DNA of 64,000 nucleotides, from NCBI GenBank assembly GCA_020137815.1, contig CM035356.1:6816880-6880879 (forward strand), written 5' to 3'. Position 1 is the first letter of the stretch; each line of letters starts with the position of its first letter. This stretch comes from Hormiphora californensis. Its lineage: Eukaryota; Ctenophora; Tentaculata; Cydippida; Pleurobrachiidae. Shown in pieces: positions 11,774-22,700 of the stretch. A model generated the notes under the pieces. That model did no database searches. It was not told the DNA's origin and saw only the letters and a program-made list of their open reading frames with translations. A program made the position numbers and the translations under genes.

Positions 11774-13243
11774 ATGTCAAAGATGGTTAATGAATCAAAT
11801 GAAACTTCTGATGTCGATGTCGATGGTAGCATCCTTGCCGTTGCAGCTCTTATCAACCAGGCTGACTCACTTACGAGGAAGGTGTTATCGGCATACCGTC
11901 ACGATGTCCACTACAACAAAAACCTAGAAGTGTTTCGAGCTTTTAACTGCGAACACCTCGAAGCTGCCGGAAGATTTTTTGGTGCTTCTCCCGGGTCAAA
12001 TGCTGAAAAAACAAAACGGTACCAAAATCGCACCACGCTATCGGACTACCTTATCATGCAGCTCGAAAGCCACTTTCCCTGTAGATGCAAGGGGTGTAAC
12101 GAAATGTACGCCTTTAAGCTCGGCGAATCTCCTTCTATTCGCTGCTACCTTTGTGGCCAAGGAGCCCACGTATGTGATGCGATGGCAGGGTCTCCTGGAT
12201 CTATTCCTGGCTCCCACTGGATATGTTCACCTTGTGAGAAGAAAAATGGGATAACCGAAACCTTTACCGGTGACATTAACCCAGATAACCCAAACCTGTC
12301 TGATTCGGAATTCCAACTCAAGATCAGTCCCAAAGTAGGCAGAAGTGGGATGAAGAAAAAGAAGAAGACCAAGGTGAACAAAAAAGAGATCAAAAATTCT
12401 CAAACCTCCCAAGTCGGTGAATCCCAGGCCAACATCGACAGTTCTCAAAGCCAACAAAATGATCCCGACATGACAACTCCAGTCGGTGGTTTAACTGTTC
12501 TAGACACCAAGATCATCCCCGAGTTGAGTTCGGAGGAGGAAAGCACAGACGAGGATCAGGATGATAAGAAACCCAAACTTCCTATCAAATCCAAATCCAA
12601 GTTCAAAAATGTCTGTGAACGCCACTTACTAAGGGACTGCCCGCACGGTACCCGAGGTGACAAGTTGGTTAATGGTAAAACCTGCAAGAAAGAACACCCT
12701 CCAATGTGTCTTAGGTTTAGCCAATACGGGACGACTAGGAATCACGGTTGTAACAAAGGGAACAACTGCTCCTATCTCCATCCTCCACTCTGCAAAGAGT
12801 CTGAGATTGCCCGGGTCTGTACGAACAGAGACTGCAAGAGGACTCATCTTAAGTTCACCCGCAGAAAAGAGGAAAGGACGCCCCGCCCTAATGCCAAGAA
12901 ACCCAATAACGATGCCAGAAAACCCCAATCTGGTGACAGGAAATCTCAGTCTGGCTCACAAAGTCGTCCCCAAAACACAGGTGACAAATCTGCTCCTCCT
13001 GCCGTCGAAAAACGCCAAAATACGCAGCAGGATTTTCTGATGAACCTGATGGAAACTGTACGGGACGACATACTACGGGAGGTAAAACTGTCCCTGGACT
13101 CAATGAGACAGGAATTCCAGGGCTACACTCCACCACGGCCCCAATATCTTCCCCTCAGCCAGCCCTGTGCAACAACTCCAATGCTATTCCCAGGAGCACT
13201 GGAAAGATTTCGAAATTACTCAGTATCAACGCCCGTAGTTTAA
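11774..13243 (+). CDS. LINE ORF1 protein with PHD-like and CCCH-type zinc fingers
   Basis: I chose the ATG at 11774 (MSKMVNESNE, 489 aa). Residues about 105-165 form a Cys/His-rich module (CRCKGCNEMY, CYLCGQGAHVC, WICSPCEKK), spaced like the PHD-type fingers found in ORF1 of several CR1-group LINEs. A basic KKKKKTKVNKKE tract and an acidic S-rich linker follow. A second Cys/His cluster then appears (CERHLLRDCPHG, CKKEHPPMC, GCNKGNNCSYLHPPLC, CTNRDCKRTH), similar to tandem CCCH fingers, and a C-terminal helix (LMETVRDDILREVKLSLDSM). The presumed role is binding the element's RNA in the retrotransposition particle. The last 260 nt overlap the open ORF2 frame, and the stop lies exactly over the ORF2 NARS motif. 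Confidence 0.85.
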   Translation: MSKMVNESNETSDVDVDGSILAVAALINQADSLTRKVLSAYRHDVHYNKNLEVFRAFNCEHLEAAGRFFGASPGSNAEKTKRYQNRTTLSDYLIMQLESHFPCRCKGCNEMYAFKLGESPSIRCYLCGQGAHVCDAMAGSPGSIPGSHWICSPCEKKNGITETFTGDINPDNPNLSDSEFQLKISPKVGRSGMKKKKKTKVNKKEIKNSQTSQVGESQANIDSSQSQQNDPDMTTPVGGLTVLDTKIIPELSSEEESTDEDQDDKKPKLPIKSKSKFKNVCERHLLRDCPHGTRGDKLVNGKTCKKEHPPMCLRFSQYGTTRNHGCNKGNNCSYLHPPLCKESEIARVCTNRDCKRTHLKFTRRKEERTPRPNAKKPNNDARKPQSGDRKSQSGSQSRPQNTGDKSAPPAVEKRQNTQQDFLMNLMETVRDDILREVKLSLDSMRQEFQGYTPPRPQYLPLSQPCATTPMLFPGALERFRNYSVSTPVV

Positions 13244-16167
13244 CCCCTTCTGCGGGTAGCGAATGTAAGTGGAAGCTTCCCTATCTCAGGGACACCTTAC
13301 AGAATTCTTCACACCCCATACTATGCACTGCTATAACTGAAACTTGGTGGAGTGATGCATTTAGTGATGCTCAGTTGAACATTGAAGGTTTCCACCTCAT
13401 CAGGAGTGACCGTGATGGTAGAAGAGGTGGGGGTGTTGCCCTCTATGTAAACAGCCAACTTCCTATCTCACTCGACTACCGTTACTCTGATTCCTCCAGC
13501 AGTGCAGCTATCGTGTACATTAAAGAAAGCCACTCCATTCTAGGCGTGGTTTATCGTGCACCAAATGCTCCAATTGCCGATCTTCTCAACGGTGTGTCCC
13601 AATTCATCGACAGTTGTGGCGCTGACAACGTCTCACCGGACATTTTCTTAACAGGGGACTTTAATATGCCTGGCATCAACTGGGTGTCCATGGAAGCCCC
13701 TGATACTGCATCCCGGAACCTGCTCGACTTCTCAGCCTCTCATTTCCTGACTCAAATTGTCGATGGTCCAACCAGAGGATCCAATACCCTGGACCTTGTT
13801 TTGACTAACAGACCTGATTATGTCATAGATACCAATGTATCAGATCCAAACTTCTCCGATCACCAAATGGTAACATGTACTCTTGGGTTTGGTATCAAGT
13901 CCCAGCCAGTTCGTGACTCCAATCTTGAGGATTTTCTTGCATTCAATTTTCATGAAGCGGACTTCCCATCAATGCGTAACGAGCTAAACCTTATCGACTG
14001 GGATGCTCTTGCTGATATCTGTAATGACGGGGACGGATCAGATTTTGTCCAACTTTTCAATTTGACCATCTTGCAGGTCTTGTCTCATCACTCCAAGAGG
14101 AAAAAGAAAGCGGGAAACAAACGTCGTGATCCTATTTTGAGGCGCCTGAAAATTAAGCAGAGAAGTCTCAACAAACGTTTGTCTATCGCTCGGCAACACA
14201 CTACTCCAAATCTATCACAACTTGAAATTAGTGTTGCCAGGGTCACGCTGAGGATAATGGCCCACATCTCACAGCGGTTGGATGATGAGGAACAGGGGGC
14301 TTTGGATAAAATCAAGTCAAATCCGAAGTTTTTCTGGTCCTATGCAAATCGAAAGCGTAAAATGCGTTCACGGATTCCACCACTTTTACGAGAGGATGGA
14401 TCACTAACGGATGAAGCTTCTGAAAAGGCCGAGTTATTCCAGTCCCAATTCACTTCTGTGTTTAGCTCCCCTTCTACATCCCCTTCAGCTGCAGCCTCAT
14501 CTATATCGCCATCAACGTCCAGTATTTCAGACATATTGTTCTCTCCATCGGATATTGAGAAGGCGTTAGCCGATCTGAACCCTTACTCCGCAGGCCCACC
14601 AGGGGATATTCCCGCCAGAATTCTACGTGACTGTCGGTCATCTCTATCATACCCTTTGTATATCCTGTGGTGTAAATCATTCAACTCAGGTGCAGTTCCT
14701 ACGTACCTGAAGCAGCAGTTCATATCACCCCTCTACAAAAAGGGTTCTAAGTCATGTGCTGCAAACTATCGGCCAATTTCATTGACCAGTCACATTACTA
14801 AAACTTTCGAAAGAGTTGTTCGTTCCCAACTTGTATCGTATTTTGAGTCAGAAAATCTTTTTAATGACTCTCAACATGGATTCAGAAGTAAGCGGAGCTG
14901 TCTTTCGCAACTCACTCGTCATATTGACAACCTACTGAACAATCTCAATGGTCTCCTCGAGGTAGATGTTATCTACCTCGATTTTGAGAAGGCATTTGAT
15001 AAGGTGGACATTGGCATTCTATTGGAAAAACTCCAGAAATATGGTGTCAAGGGCAGACTTTTATCTTGGCTAAGTAGTTTCCTTACCGATCGGATGCAAA
15101 CTGTTATGGTCGACGGTGTCCCTTCCTCTTTCGCTCAAGTGATTAGTGGTGTACCCCAAGGGACAGTTCTAGGCCCAATCCTATTTCTCATATATGTGAT
15201 CGACCTAGATTCTGTAGTCAAACACGGCTCGTCCTTGTCGTTTGCAGACGATACCAAAATCTTCTCTGCTATACGAACGCTACTGGATAAGGTCCTCCTT
15301 CAAGAGGATCTCAACAGCATCATTTCTTGGGCAGATATCAACAATATGTCGCTCCACCAAGCAAAGTTTGAAGTGATGAACTATACACTAAATCACACAT
15401 CATCTCTCAGGGAAATGCCCTTTAGTGCCGAGAACTATACATATCATCTTTCAGACGGTAGAGCTATTATCCCTTCCCGTACTGTTCGTGATCTTGGCGT
15501 TCTTCTCTCCTCCGACGGTTCATGGTCAGCCCAGATATCTCGTGTAATATCAGAGGCGAGACGTATTGCTGGCTGGACCCTCAGTGCATTCAGGTCCCGT
15601 TCTCGGAGCACCATGGTTACCCTCTACAAATCCCTGGTGCGTCCACACCTGGACTACTGTTGTACTCTTTGGTCCCCCACCAAGATTGGCGATATCAGTC
15701 GTTTAGAGGATATTCAACGTGCTTTTACTCGTAAAATCGCCGGCCTTAAAGGCCTGGACTACTGGCAGAGACTCCGATCCCTGTGTCTACTGTCACTTCA
15801 AAGACGTCGTGAGAGATACACTATGATAATGGTCTGGAAAATATACAATGGTGAATCACCAAACACCACCAACATGGGCTTTGTGGAGAGCCCCCGTTCT
15901 GGACCAAGAGCAATCGTTCCCAGATATTCTTATGAAGCTCAACGATCAAATCTCACCATGTTTGAGGGTTCTTTTGCAGTTAAGGGCCCCCAACTGTGGA
16001 ACACTCTACCACGACATGTTAAGGAGGCACCGACACTTTCCCATTTTAAATCACGCCTGGGTGTCTACCTTTGTTTCATCCCTGATACTCCACCTATTAT
16101 CGGGTATCCATCTCAATCGAACAACAACTCTATCCTGCAGTGGCGTCCTGATCAATTCCAATCTTGA
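12985..16167 (+). CDS. LINE ORF2: AP endonuclease plus reverse transcriptase, intact
   Basis: The frame is open from 12985 to the stop at 16165-16167, but it contains no ATG before the endonuclease domain, which starts near 13215 (LLSINARS). EN motifs in order: NARS, AITETWW, GGGVALYV, VYRAPN, LTGDFNMPGINW, SDHQMV, giving the N, E, D/N and D/H catalytic set. RT motifs: NYRPISLTSH, QHGFRSKRSC, YLDFEKAFDKVD, SGVPQGTVLGPILF and SFADDTKIFSA (the FADD catalytic pair). The usual C-terminal LINE region follows (RPHLDYCCTLWSP, RTIAGLKGL-like, FKSRLGVYL). ORF2 is in the -1 frame relative to ORF1, so it is probably reached by frameshifting or reinitiation. The full catalytic set suggests possible activity. 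Confidence 0.92.
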   Translation, partial: QICSSCRRKTPKYAAGFSDEPDGNCTGRHTTGGKTVPGLNETGIPGLHSTTAPISSPQPALCNNSNAIPRSTGKISKLLSINARSLTPSAGSECKWKLPYLRDTLQNSSHPILCTAITETWWSDAFSDAQLNIEGFHLIRSDRDGRRGGGVALYVNSQLPISLDYRYSDSSSSAAIVYIKESHSILGVVYRAPNAPIADLLNGVSQFIDSCGADNVSPDIFLTGDFNMPGINWVSMEAPDTASRNLLDFSASHFLTQIVDGPTRGSNTLDLVLTNRPDYVIDTNVSDPNFSDHQMVTCTLGFGIKSQPVRDSNLEDFLAFNFHEADFPSMRNELNLIDWDALADICNDGDGSDFVQLFNLTILQVLSHHSKRKKKAGNKRRDPILRRLKIKQRSLNKRLSIARQHTTPNLSQLEISVARVTLRIMAHISQRLDDEEQGALDKIKSNPKFFWSYANRKRKMRSRIPPLLREDGSLTDEASEKAELFQSQFTSVFSSPSTSPSAAASSISPSTSSISDILFSPSDIEKALADLNPYSAGPPGDIPARILRDCRSSLSYPLYILWCKSFNSGAVPTYLKQQFISPLYKKGSKSCAANYRPISLTSHITKTFERVVRSQLVSYFESENLFNDSQHGFRSKRSCLSQLTRHIDNLLNNLNGLLEVDVIYLDFEKAFDKVDIGILLEKLQKYGVKGRLLSWLSSFLTDRMQTVMVDGVPSSFAQVISGVPQGTVLGPILFLIYVIDLDSVVKHGSSLSFADDTKIFSAIRTLLDKVLLQEDLNSIISWADINNMSLHQAKFEVMNYTLNHTSSLREMPFSAENYTYHLSDGRAIIPSRTVRDLGVLLSSDGSWSAQISRVISEARRIAGWTLSAFRSRSRSTMVTLYKSLVRPHLDYCCTLWSPTKIGDISRLEDIQRAFTRKIAGLKGLDYWQRLRSLCLLSLQRRRERYTMIMVWKIYNGESPNTTNMGFVESPRSGPRAIVPRYSYEAQRSNLTMFEGSFAVKGPQLWNTLPRHVKEAPTLSHFKSRLGVYLCFIPDTPPIIGYPSQSNNNSILQWRPDQFQS

Positions 16168-16437
16168 TGAATGTTGTTTGTTGCTGAGCTGGTGTGTTAT
16201 TAATGACTAATGAGGAGGTTTATTTTTTTAAATATCCTGTGTATTTGTGCGCAAATAATTTGAATTGAATTGAATTGAATTGAATTGAATTGTTCCTGAT
16301 AAGATAGAGACCTGAAACCGGTTGCATTTGAAAGCTGTTATCTTCCTCTTTCCAACGCTACCAAAACGATTTCTGTACCTTATCTGGAACCGGAGATATG
16401 ATTGATTATGTATTCCCCCTTAGCGCGGTATTCCCTC

Positions 16438-16469
16438 CAGGCCCCTTATATTATATTATAAGGGGCCTG
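16438..16469. repeat. 13-bp stem palindrome CAGGCCCCTTATA
   Basis: CAGGCCCCTTATA at 16438-16450 is mirrored at 16457-16469 around six AT bases. It lies in a 430-bp stretch between the LINE tail and the LAMP gene that otherwise holds MITE-like debris. Confidence 0.8.
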
Positions 16470-16539
16470 CAACGTATGCCAATCTTCGGAGTTCGGTTCC
16501 GGATAAAATTGAGTTTTTAGTGACTCACTTAATGAGTCC

Positions 16540-16715
16540 CTACCTTATCAGGGGGGGGGGGGGGTGAATAGTTTTAAAAAATGGACATTATCAATGCCAA
16601 CAAAGTCTCAAATTTGGTAGCAACGGGCGCCCATCACGCGTCACGCGTGAGTCGTGATCAGTTTTGACCAATTCCCCGCACGACTTTGGGGGTGAACAGT
16701 TGAAAAAAGGACTTT
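16540..16715. mobile_element. MITE remnant related to the 29964-30124 element
   Basis: A G-run followed by GGTGAATAGTTTTAAAAAATGGAC, and then GGGGGTGAACAGTTGAAAA with GGACTTTAT, resemble the termini of the MITE at 29964-30124. A CACGCGTCACGCGTGAG palindromic core lies between. The copy is degenerate, and it ends about 10 bp before the LAMP start codon. Confidence 0.5.
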
Positions 16716-16727
16716 ATTTCGTCTAGA

Positions 16728-19700
16728 ATGAGTTTGAGAACTATCACATGGGCTGGAATACTCGGAGTTTTATGTGAGTTGATATCAACAAAATGATTTT
16801 CAATTGCATGAAGATATATCCAAACTGCTAATCGCTGTATATCTCTGCTTTTAAATCATGTTGTGTCATGTAATCTCATTAGTACATATCATAGACTCGT
16901 GAAAGAGTAAAATGTAAATCTCTTCAGTACATCTCGGTTCTGCTTGGGAGCTCAAGGACGATTCTGGAGCAACATGCCTTGAGATAACGGGGACGATATC
17001 CCTTAAAATCACCTATAATGACACAGACACGGTACTTCAATTAACTAATTTTGATCATCTTTCAAGTGAGGAGACAAAGTTTATTTTGAATCCTATTTGC
17101 TGATAAATCTGTAAAATTCACTTATCTGTAAAATTCACCTTCTACATACAAAACGGGATCGTATAGAAGGGCGAGGAGAAGATCGACCGGTCCAGGACAG
17201 GACCAGGAAAGCACACTCCCAGGCAGCTGGAGACCGGGCGGAAGATTTTAACTCAAAACGCCCAAAGCAAGCTCCAGGAAACAGGAACAAGAACCCGGCT
17301 GAAAAGTTCTCTCAGCCAGACGAGAGGGTGACCCATGATTTTTTGGAGATGAAACTGGAAGTTCTGAAAGCCGAGATACAACAGTCGGTGATGACCCAGT
17401 TTTTGGACTTAAAGTCGTTTCTGCAGCGGCAGTACGGAGCAGGGGAGAAACCCCACAATCCTTGGGGACTAGCAGGAACCCAGCCCCTGTATCAAACTTT
17501 CGCCTATTAAATGCTAGGAGTTTCTGTCCATCAGCTGAAAGTACCTGGAAGTTAGAGGTAGTGCGTGATATGGTGGACGAGGACGCCACACCAGTGGCAT
17601 TTTTGGGGATCACCGAGACCTGGTGGCGGTGTTATATGACTGAGGCCCAGGTACAAATCCCCGGGTACAACCTTGCTAGGTGTGACAGGCAGGGTAGAGT
17701 TGGAGGAGGTTGTGCACTCTATATCCACGACAGCATGGCGATATCAGACCAGATCGAATACTCCGATAGAGACAGTAACTTGACAGCAGTATACATCGGC
17801 AGCAAACACATGGTCGCTGCTGTGGTGTATCGAGTTGGTTCAAACGTGGAAGGATTTCAAAGGATGATGCACAGGCTGCAGGTATTTGTCGATTTTCACA
17901 GCCAGGAGAACACGGTTCCTGATATATGGCTGGCTGGCGACTTCAACCTTCCCCTCTTGAAATGGGAAGGCGGTGTTCCGGAATTTGTTGACCAGCCTCT
18001 ATACAATACACTCCGGGATTTCATGGACACCAACCTTCTAACGCAGTTGGTATCATCACCAACCAGGGGAGATAATGTTCTTGATCTAGTGTTCACCAAC
18101 AGGCCAGATTATGTCCTGGCGGTGAACTGCGACGACCTCGGAATATCCGACCATTCCATGGTGACATGCACTCTGGCATTCAACTGTACGGAAAGGGTGG
18201 AGAGAGACCTACGGGAGAAAACAGGGTTTGCAGCGCTCAGCTTATTGGACATGGATTTTGAGAGGGCAAACGCGTTGTTTGAGGAGGTGGACTGGGACCT
18301 CCTGCACCTCCTCTGTTCTGAAGGTTGCAGTGATTTTTTGGAACTGATAAGGCTTACAGTTCTACAGATATCCACTATGTGTGCCCCACCTAAACGGGTT
18401 GGCAAGAAGTGGAGAGATAAGAAGTTGAGACACCTGCGGAGCCGGCGGAGGAAACTCAACCGGCGGATGGTCAGGGCATCTGGTAAGCTGAAACAGCGGC
18501 TGGAGGAAAAGGTGGACAGAATAACGATGGACATTAAAGACCACGTGAAAGATCTACAGCAAGCTAGAGAAGAAAAAGTTGCAGCGGCGGTTAAGTTGAA
18601 CCCTAAGTACTTCTTCACCCACGCCAAATCCTTCTCCAAGGTGAAGTCCTCGGTCTCTCCACTCGCGAGGGAAGATGGTTCTCTTACAACAGATTCTAGG
18701 GAAAAGGCAGACCTGCTGCAGCGGCAATACGTGAAGGTCTTCAGTAACCCAGCGGATGTGGATCCAGAGAAGGCAATCGAGAACATCCCTGAGAACAATG
18801 TGGAAATCTTGGATATAGAGTTTTTCCAGGAGGATATTGAAAAGGCATTAAAGGAGCTTAAACCCAACTCAGCAGCCCCACCGGGAGATATTCCAGCTGT
18901 CATTCTAAAAAGCTGTTGCAGCAGATTAGCGTACCCGATTTGGCTTCTCTGGAAGGAGTCTTTCAATACAAGTACCATACCAGCAGCAATGAAAGAACAG
19001 TTTATCTGTCCAATCTTTAAGAAAGGGGATCGCTCGCTGCCTGAGAATTACCGACCGGTGGCCATCACGTCACATATCTCAAAAACATTTGAGAGGGTGC
19101 TGCGAGACCACCTGACGAACTTCTTGGAGAGAGCAGAGCTTCATTGCGATAGGCAGCACGGCTTTCGAAAGGGGCGAAGTACGATGACTCATCTCCTCGC
19201 CCATATAGATAGAGTATTAAAACAGCTCACTGAAGGGAATGAAGTGGACGTGTTGTATCTGGACTTTCAAAAGGCGTTTGATAGAGTTGATACACGTGTC
19301 TTACTCAAAAAGCTTCATCGTTATGGTGTCCGCGGCAAACTGTTGGCTTGGATAAAGGAGTTCCTCATCAACCGGAAGCAGACGGTACTTGTGGACGGGG
19401 AGCAATCATTCTGGGAACTCGTGGTCAGTAGCGTAATCCAGGGCAGCGTACTGGGGCCAGTCCTTTTCATATTTTATGTACTCGACCTGAAAGAATGCCT
19501 CTCAAGTGCAGACTCGATGTCTTTTGCCGATGACACTAAGCTGATCCAGGCTATCCAGACCCTTCTTGACCAAGTGGAACTTCAAGAGGACATCAAAAAT
19601 GTTAGTCAGTGGTCGTCCAATAACAACATGAGGCTTCACGAGAAGAAGTTTCAGCTAATGATATACCCCCTAGGCAAGTCCCAGTTGCTTAGGGAGCTAC

Positions 19701-22700
19701 CTTTCACGTCTGAAACCCTGAGCTATGTTACGGAAGCAGGTACGACTGTGGAACCTGAACAGCACGTAAAGGACCTCGGTGTATGGTTGTCGGCGGATGG
19801 TACATGGACTTATCACATCAATGACATCGTTAGGAGGGCCAACCGGATTGCGGGATGGATTCTGAGCGTGTTCAGATGTAGATCTCAGGAGGTATTACTG
19901 ACTCTATACAAGGCCTTGGTTCGTCCCATTCTAGAGTACTGCTGCTTGGTTTGGTCACCGTCCAAGGTAGCTGACATCCAGGCGCTGGAGAACGTTCAGC
20001 GAGCTTTCTTAAGAAAGATCTATGGGATGAATGAGCTGACCTACTGGGAGCGGTTGGAGACTCTGAAAATCATGTCCCTTCAGAGGCGACGCCAGAGGTA
20101 CGAGCTTATACATGTCTGGAAAATCTATCATGGACTAGTACCTAACTGTGTAGGAATGGAATTCCAGACAGGCCGCTTGGGGATACAGGTCAAAACGCAG
20201 AAGTATCCTTATTGGGCTGATAGGAGGCGAGCTACCCAGCTGTTCAACTCGTTCAGTTACAGGGCTCCTCAGTTGTGGAATAAACTGCCCCGAGAGGTGA
20301 CCCTTTGTGAAACATTGGCAGGGTTTAAGGCTAGCCTGGGTTCTTTCATGAAGGAGTACAAGGACAGGCCTCCAGTGAGAGGGTACCCCACGGTCCCGAA
20401 TGACTTCAGTCAGGCGGCGAAATCTTAGCTGTGTGTGATTTTGCTGTGTGTGATTTTGCTGTGTGTGATTTTGCTGATGACTGACCACATGACGGGGCGA
20501 TTCGATTTTAATATTTTGAGTTAAGACTTGACAAGGAGGACCCACTCGCTGGGAAATCCGCACGCGTTTAGATTGTGTAAATTTAATTTGATTTGATTTG
20601 ATTTGATTTGAAGTGAGTAAGTGTAAAAATTCACTTTATTCTCAGGGCGCCTCTGTTATAAACACCAGTACGATACCAAGTGATCTACCAAGTGATTCAG
20701 TAACTGGTAGTTGCACAACAACAGAATCACTAATCTCCGAGATGACGTTAAAATGGGACACCTACCAACTTGATATGAGTTTTACAGTGAGTCTCTTGCA
20801 GAAACCAACCGAATCAGGAAATACTGGTCCCTGATTGGCTGATAACCAGTCACGTGACATAAATAACGAGTTCTGATTGGTTGTTTACTTGTTTCGGTCG
20901 ATTCCTGGTCTCTTGATCTTCTCAACACGTGTGTTTAGCTGCCATTATTATATGTTTAGCCAATGCAAAGGGCTATATATTTTTATACGAAGTGAAATAA
21001 TCCAAATGATGTTTGACAAAGTTTGTCTCTGGGCCGATATAGAATAATAAAACTCTATCTGTTGTTTTTGTATTTGTTCACTTTGGAGGAACGGAAATCT
21101 CCCCCAGTGAATGTAGTGGAACAGATGGTAAAACCCTGGGAATTCTCTTGGATCATAATCTTGGCCTTGAACGACAGGTTAATAATGTGAGGAAACAGTG
21201 TGGGCTGATGTTACGAAACCTTTGGCAACTGCACAGGTGTTTTGATATCCCAACAAAGATAATGTTGGTCAAACAGTTGATTTTATCGAGGATAGACTAC
21301 AGTAACATTCTGTATTGTGGACTTCCTGGTCGAGTTCTCAGTGGGCTCCAGAAGCTTCTCAATGCCTGTGTTCGTTTTGTATTTAACCTCCACGGACACC
21401 AGGACAACTACATGGAGTATTTCAGGCAGTGTCATATTTTACCGATCTCCTACAGGTTGGACTTCAAAGCATGTTTGATTGCCTATAAAATAGTCAATGG
21501 AACAGCCCCGTGTTATCTCCAGGATTTGGTGCCACGTGATGAGACTTGGGGAACCTCTAGGACAACGAGGATGACTAATGTTCCGGATCCCTATAGGTTA
21601 AAACATCCAAAGATGACCAGTATCAATGCCAACTCTAAGTTGAGACGTAGGAGGTTATCAGTATTCCTGCCTTCTGTCTGGAATGAGCTTCCTCTTGAGC
21701 TCAGGTCAATCCCCAATGTGGATACTTTCAAAACCCGGCTGAAAACACATCTCTTCGTTGGTGCATTTGGAGTGGGTGATGGGGAACCCATGGCTGAGTT
21801 GTAATGTTTGTTGTAGTTGTGGGGCCTGCGGGCAATCAGTGTCATCCTCTCTCTAGCCATGTTATTAATTCATTACCTAGTATCCTTTTTTCGAGCAGGT
21901 GTAAGTATAGTGTGTTTTAATTTATATATAACAGGATTATGGGACCAGTTATTCCCTCAGTTTTATAAGTCAAGTTTATTTAGTCATCTATATATTGTTT
22001 TTCAACCAGAGCTGTTCGAGTGTGTCATATAATTAGTCGAGGATATACCGCTCTGATGATTCGGCGGAACATCGTCAATATTTTGGCATGTCTCTGTCGG
22101 GTATGGGCGGTATATAAGCGCGGAATATTATTATTATTATTATTATTATTATTCCTTCTATCCGACCAACAGTAAACACTAAACACATTCTGCAGGTAGA
22201 CGATAGGGATGAGTGGACTATGAGTAAAAATGAACTGACTTTCAACAATAATAGTAAGTTCTTTTATTTGATTGATCTGTACCTACTCAGTAGGTCCTAC
22301 TGCGAAATATCCATAGCATACCTTTTTAACCACCGTTGTTTTGTAGTTGTAACGTAACTTGTTTGGGGTACTAAGCTAAAGCGTACCGATTCTCATGCCA
22401 CCTTCCTATTTTCAGAGACAGCCATGGATTCAATTCCCGTAGCAGCGCACAGTAACGCCTACTACCACTGTAAATCAGCCAAATCCTTCACACTCCTCCC
22501 CGACTCGGATGTTAATCAAACCACTACAATTGAATCTGTGGAGTTTACAACTAGTGAACTCACTATCAGACCCTTCCCTGGTCTTCAAAGTAAGTGACAT
22601 TTATTTTTAACCCTCCTTTACGGAGAGACTCCCGTACAGCAATTAAATTGAGCTAATTGTAATACCAGGCAACTATATATTATATGTGTAAGCCTGCCAA

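Larger units (their letters stand above)
11090..16291 (+). mobile_element. Near-full-length two-ORF non-LTR retrotransposon (Jockey/CR1-like)
   Basis: A possible 5' UTR (about 11090-11773) is followed by a zinc-finger ORF1, an overlapping EN-RT ORF2, a short 3' UTR and a (TTGAA)n tail at about 16258-16291. Both ORFs are free of stops, so insertion is probably recent. The exact 5' boundary is uncertain because a foldback element abuts it. Clade assignment (CR1/L2/Rex1 group of the Jockey superfamily) rests on the apurinic-type EN, the FADD RT box and the simple-repeat tail, and would need a phylogeny. Confidence 0.85.
17150..20611 (+). mobile_element. 5'-truncated LINE inside LAMP intron 2
   Basis: It begins within ORF1, contains a full ORF2, and has a 3' UTR with three copies of GCTGTGTGTGATTTT (20429-20475) and a (TTTGA)n tail at about 20583-20611. 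It is related to but well diverged from the LINE at 11.1-16.3 kb. Sense orientation within the host intron would make its tail tolerable as intron sequence. Confidence 0.85.

Noticed and set aside
13010-13020. GAAAAAC as the -1 frameshift site between LINE ORF1 and ORF2
   Set aside because: The frame of the run does not fit the X XXY YYZ pattern; no convincing slippery site was identified by eye.
18109-18978. 289-codon minus-strand ORF
   Set aside because: Antisense shadow of the LINE ORF2, whose EN-RT motifs are unambiguous.
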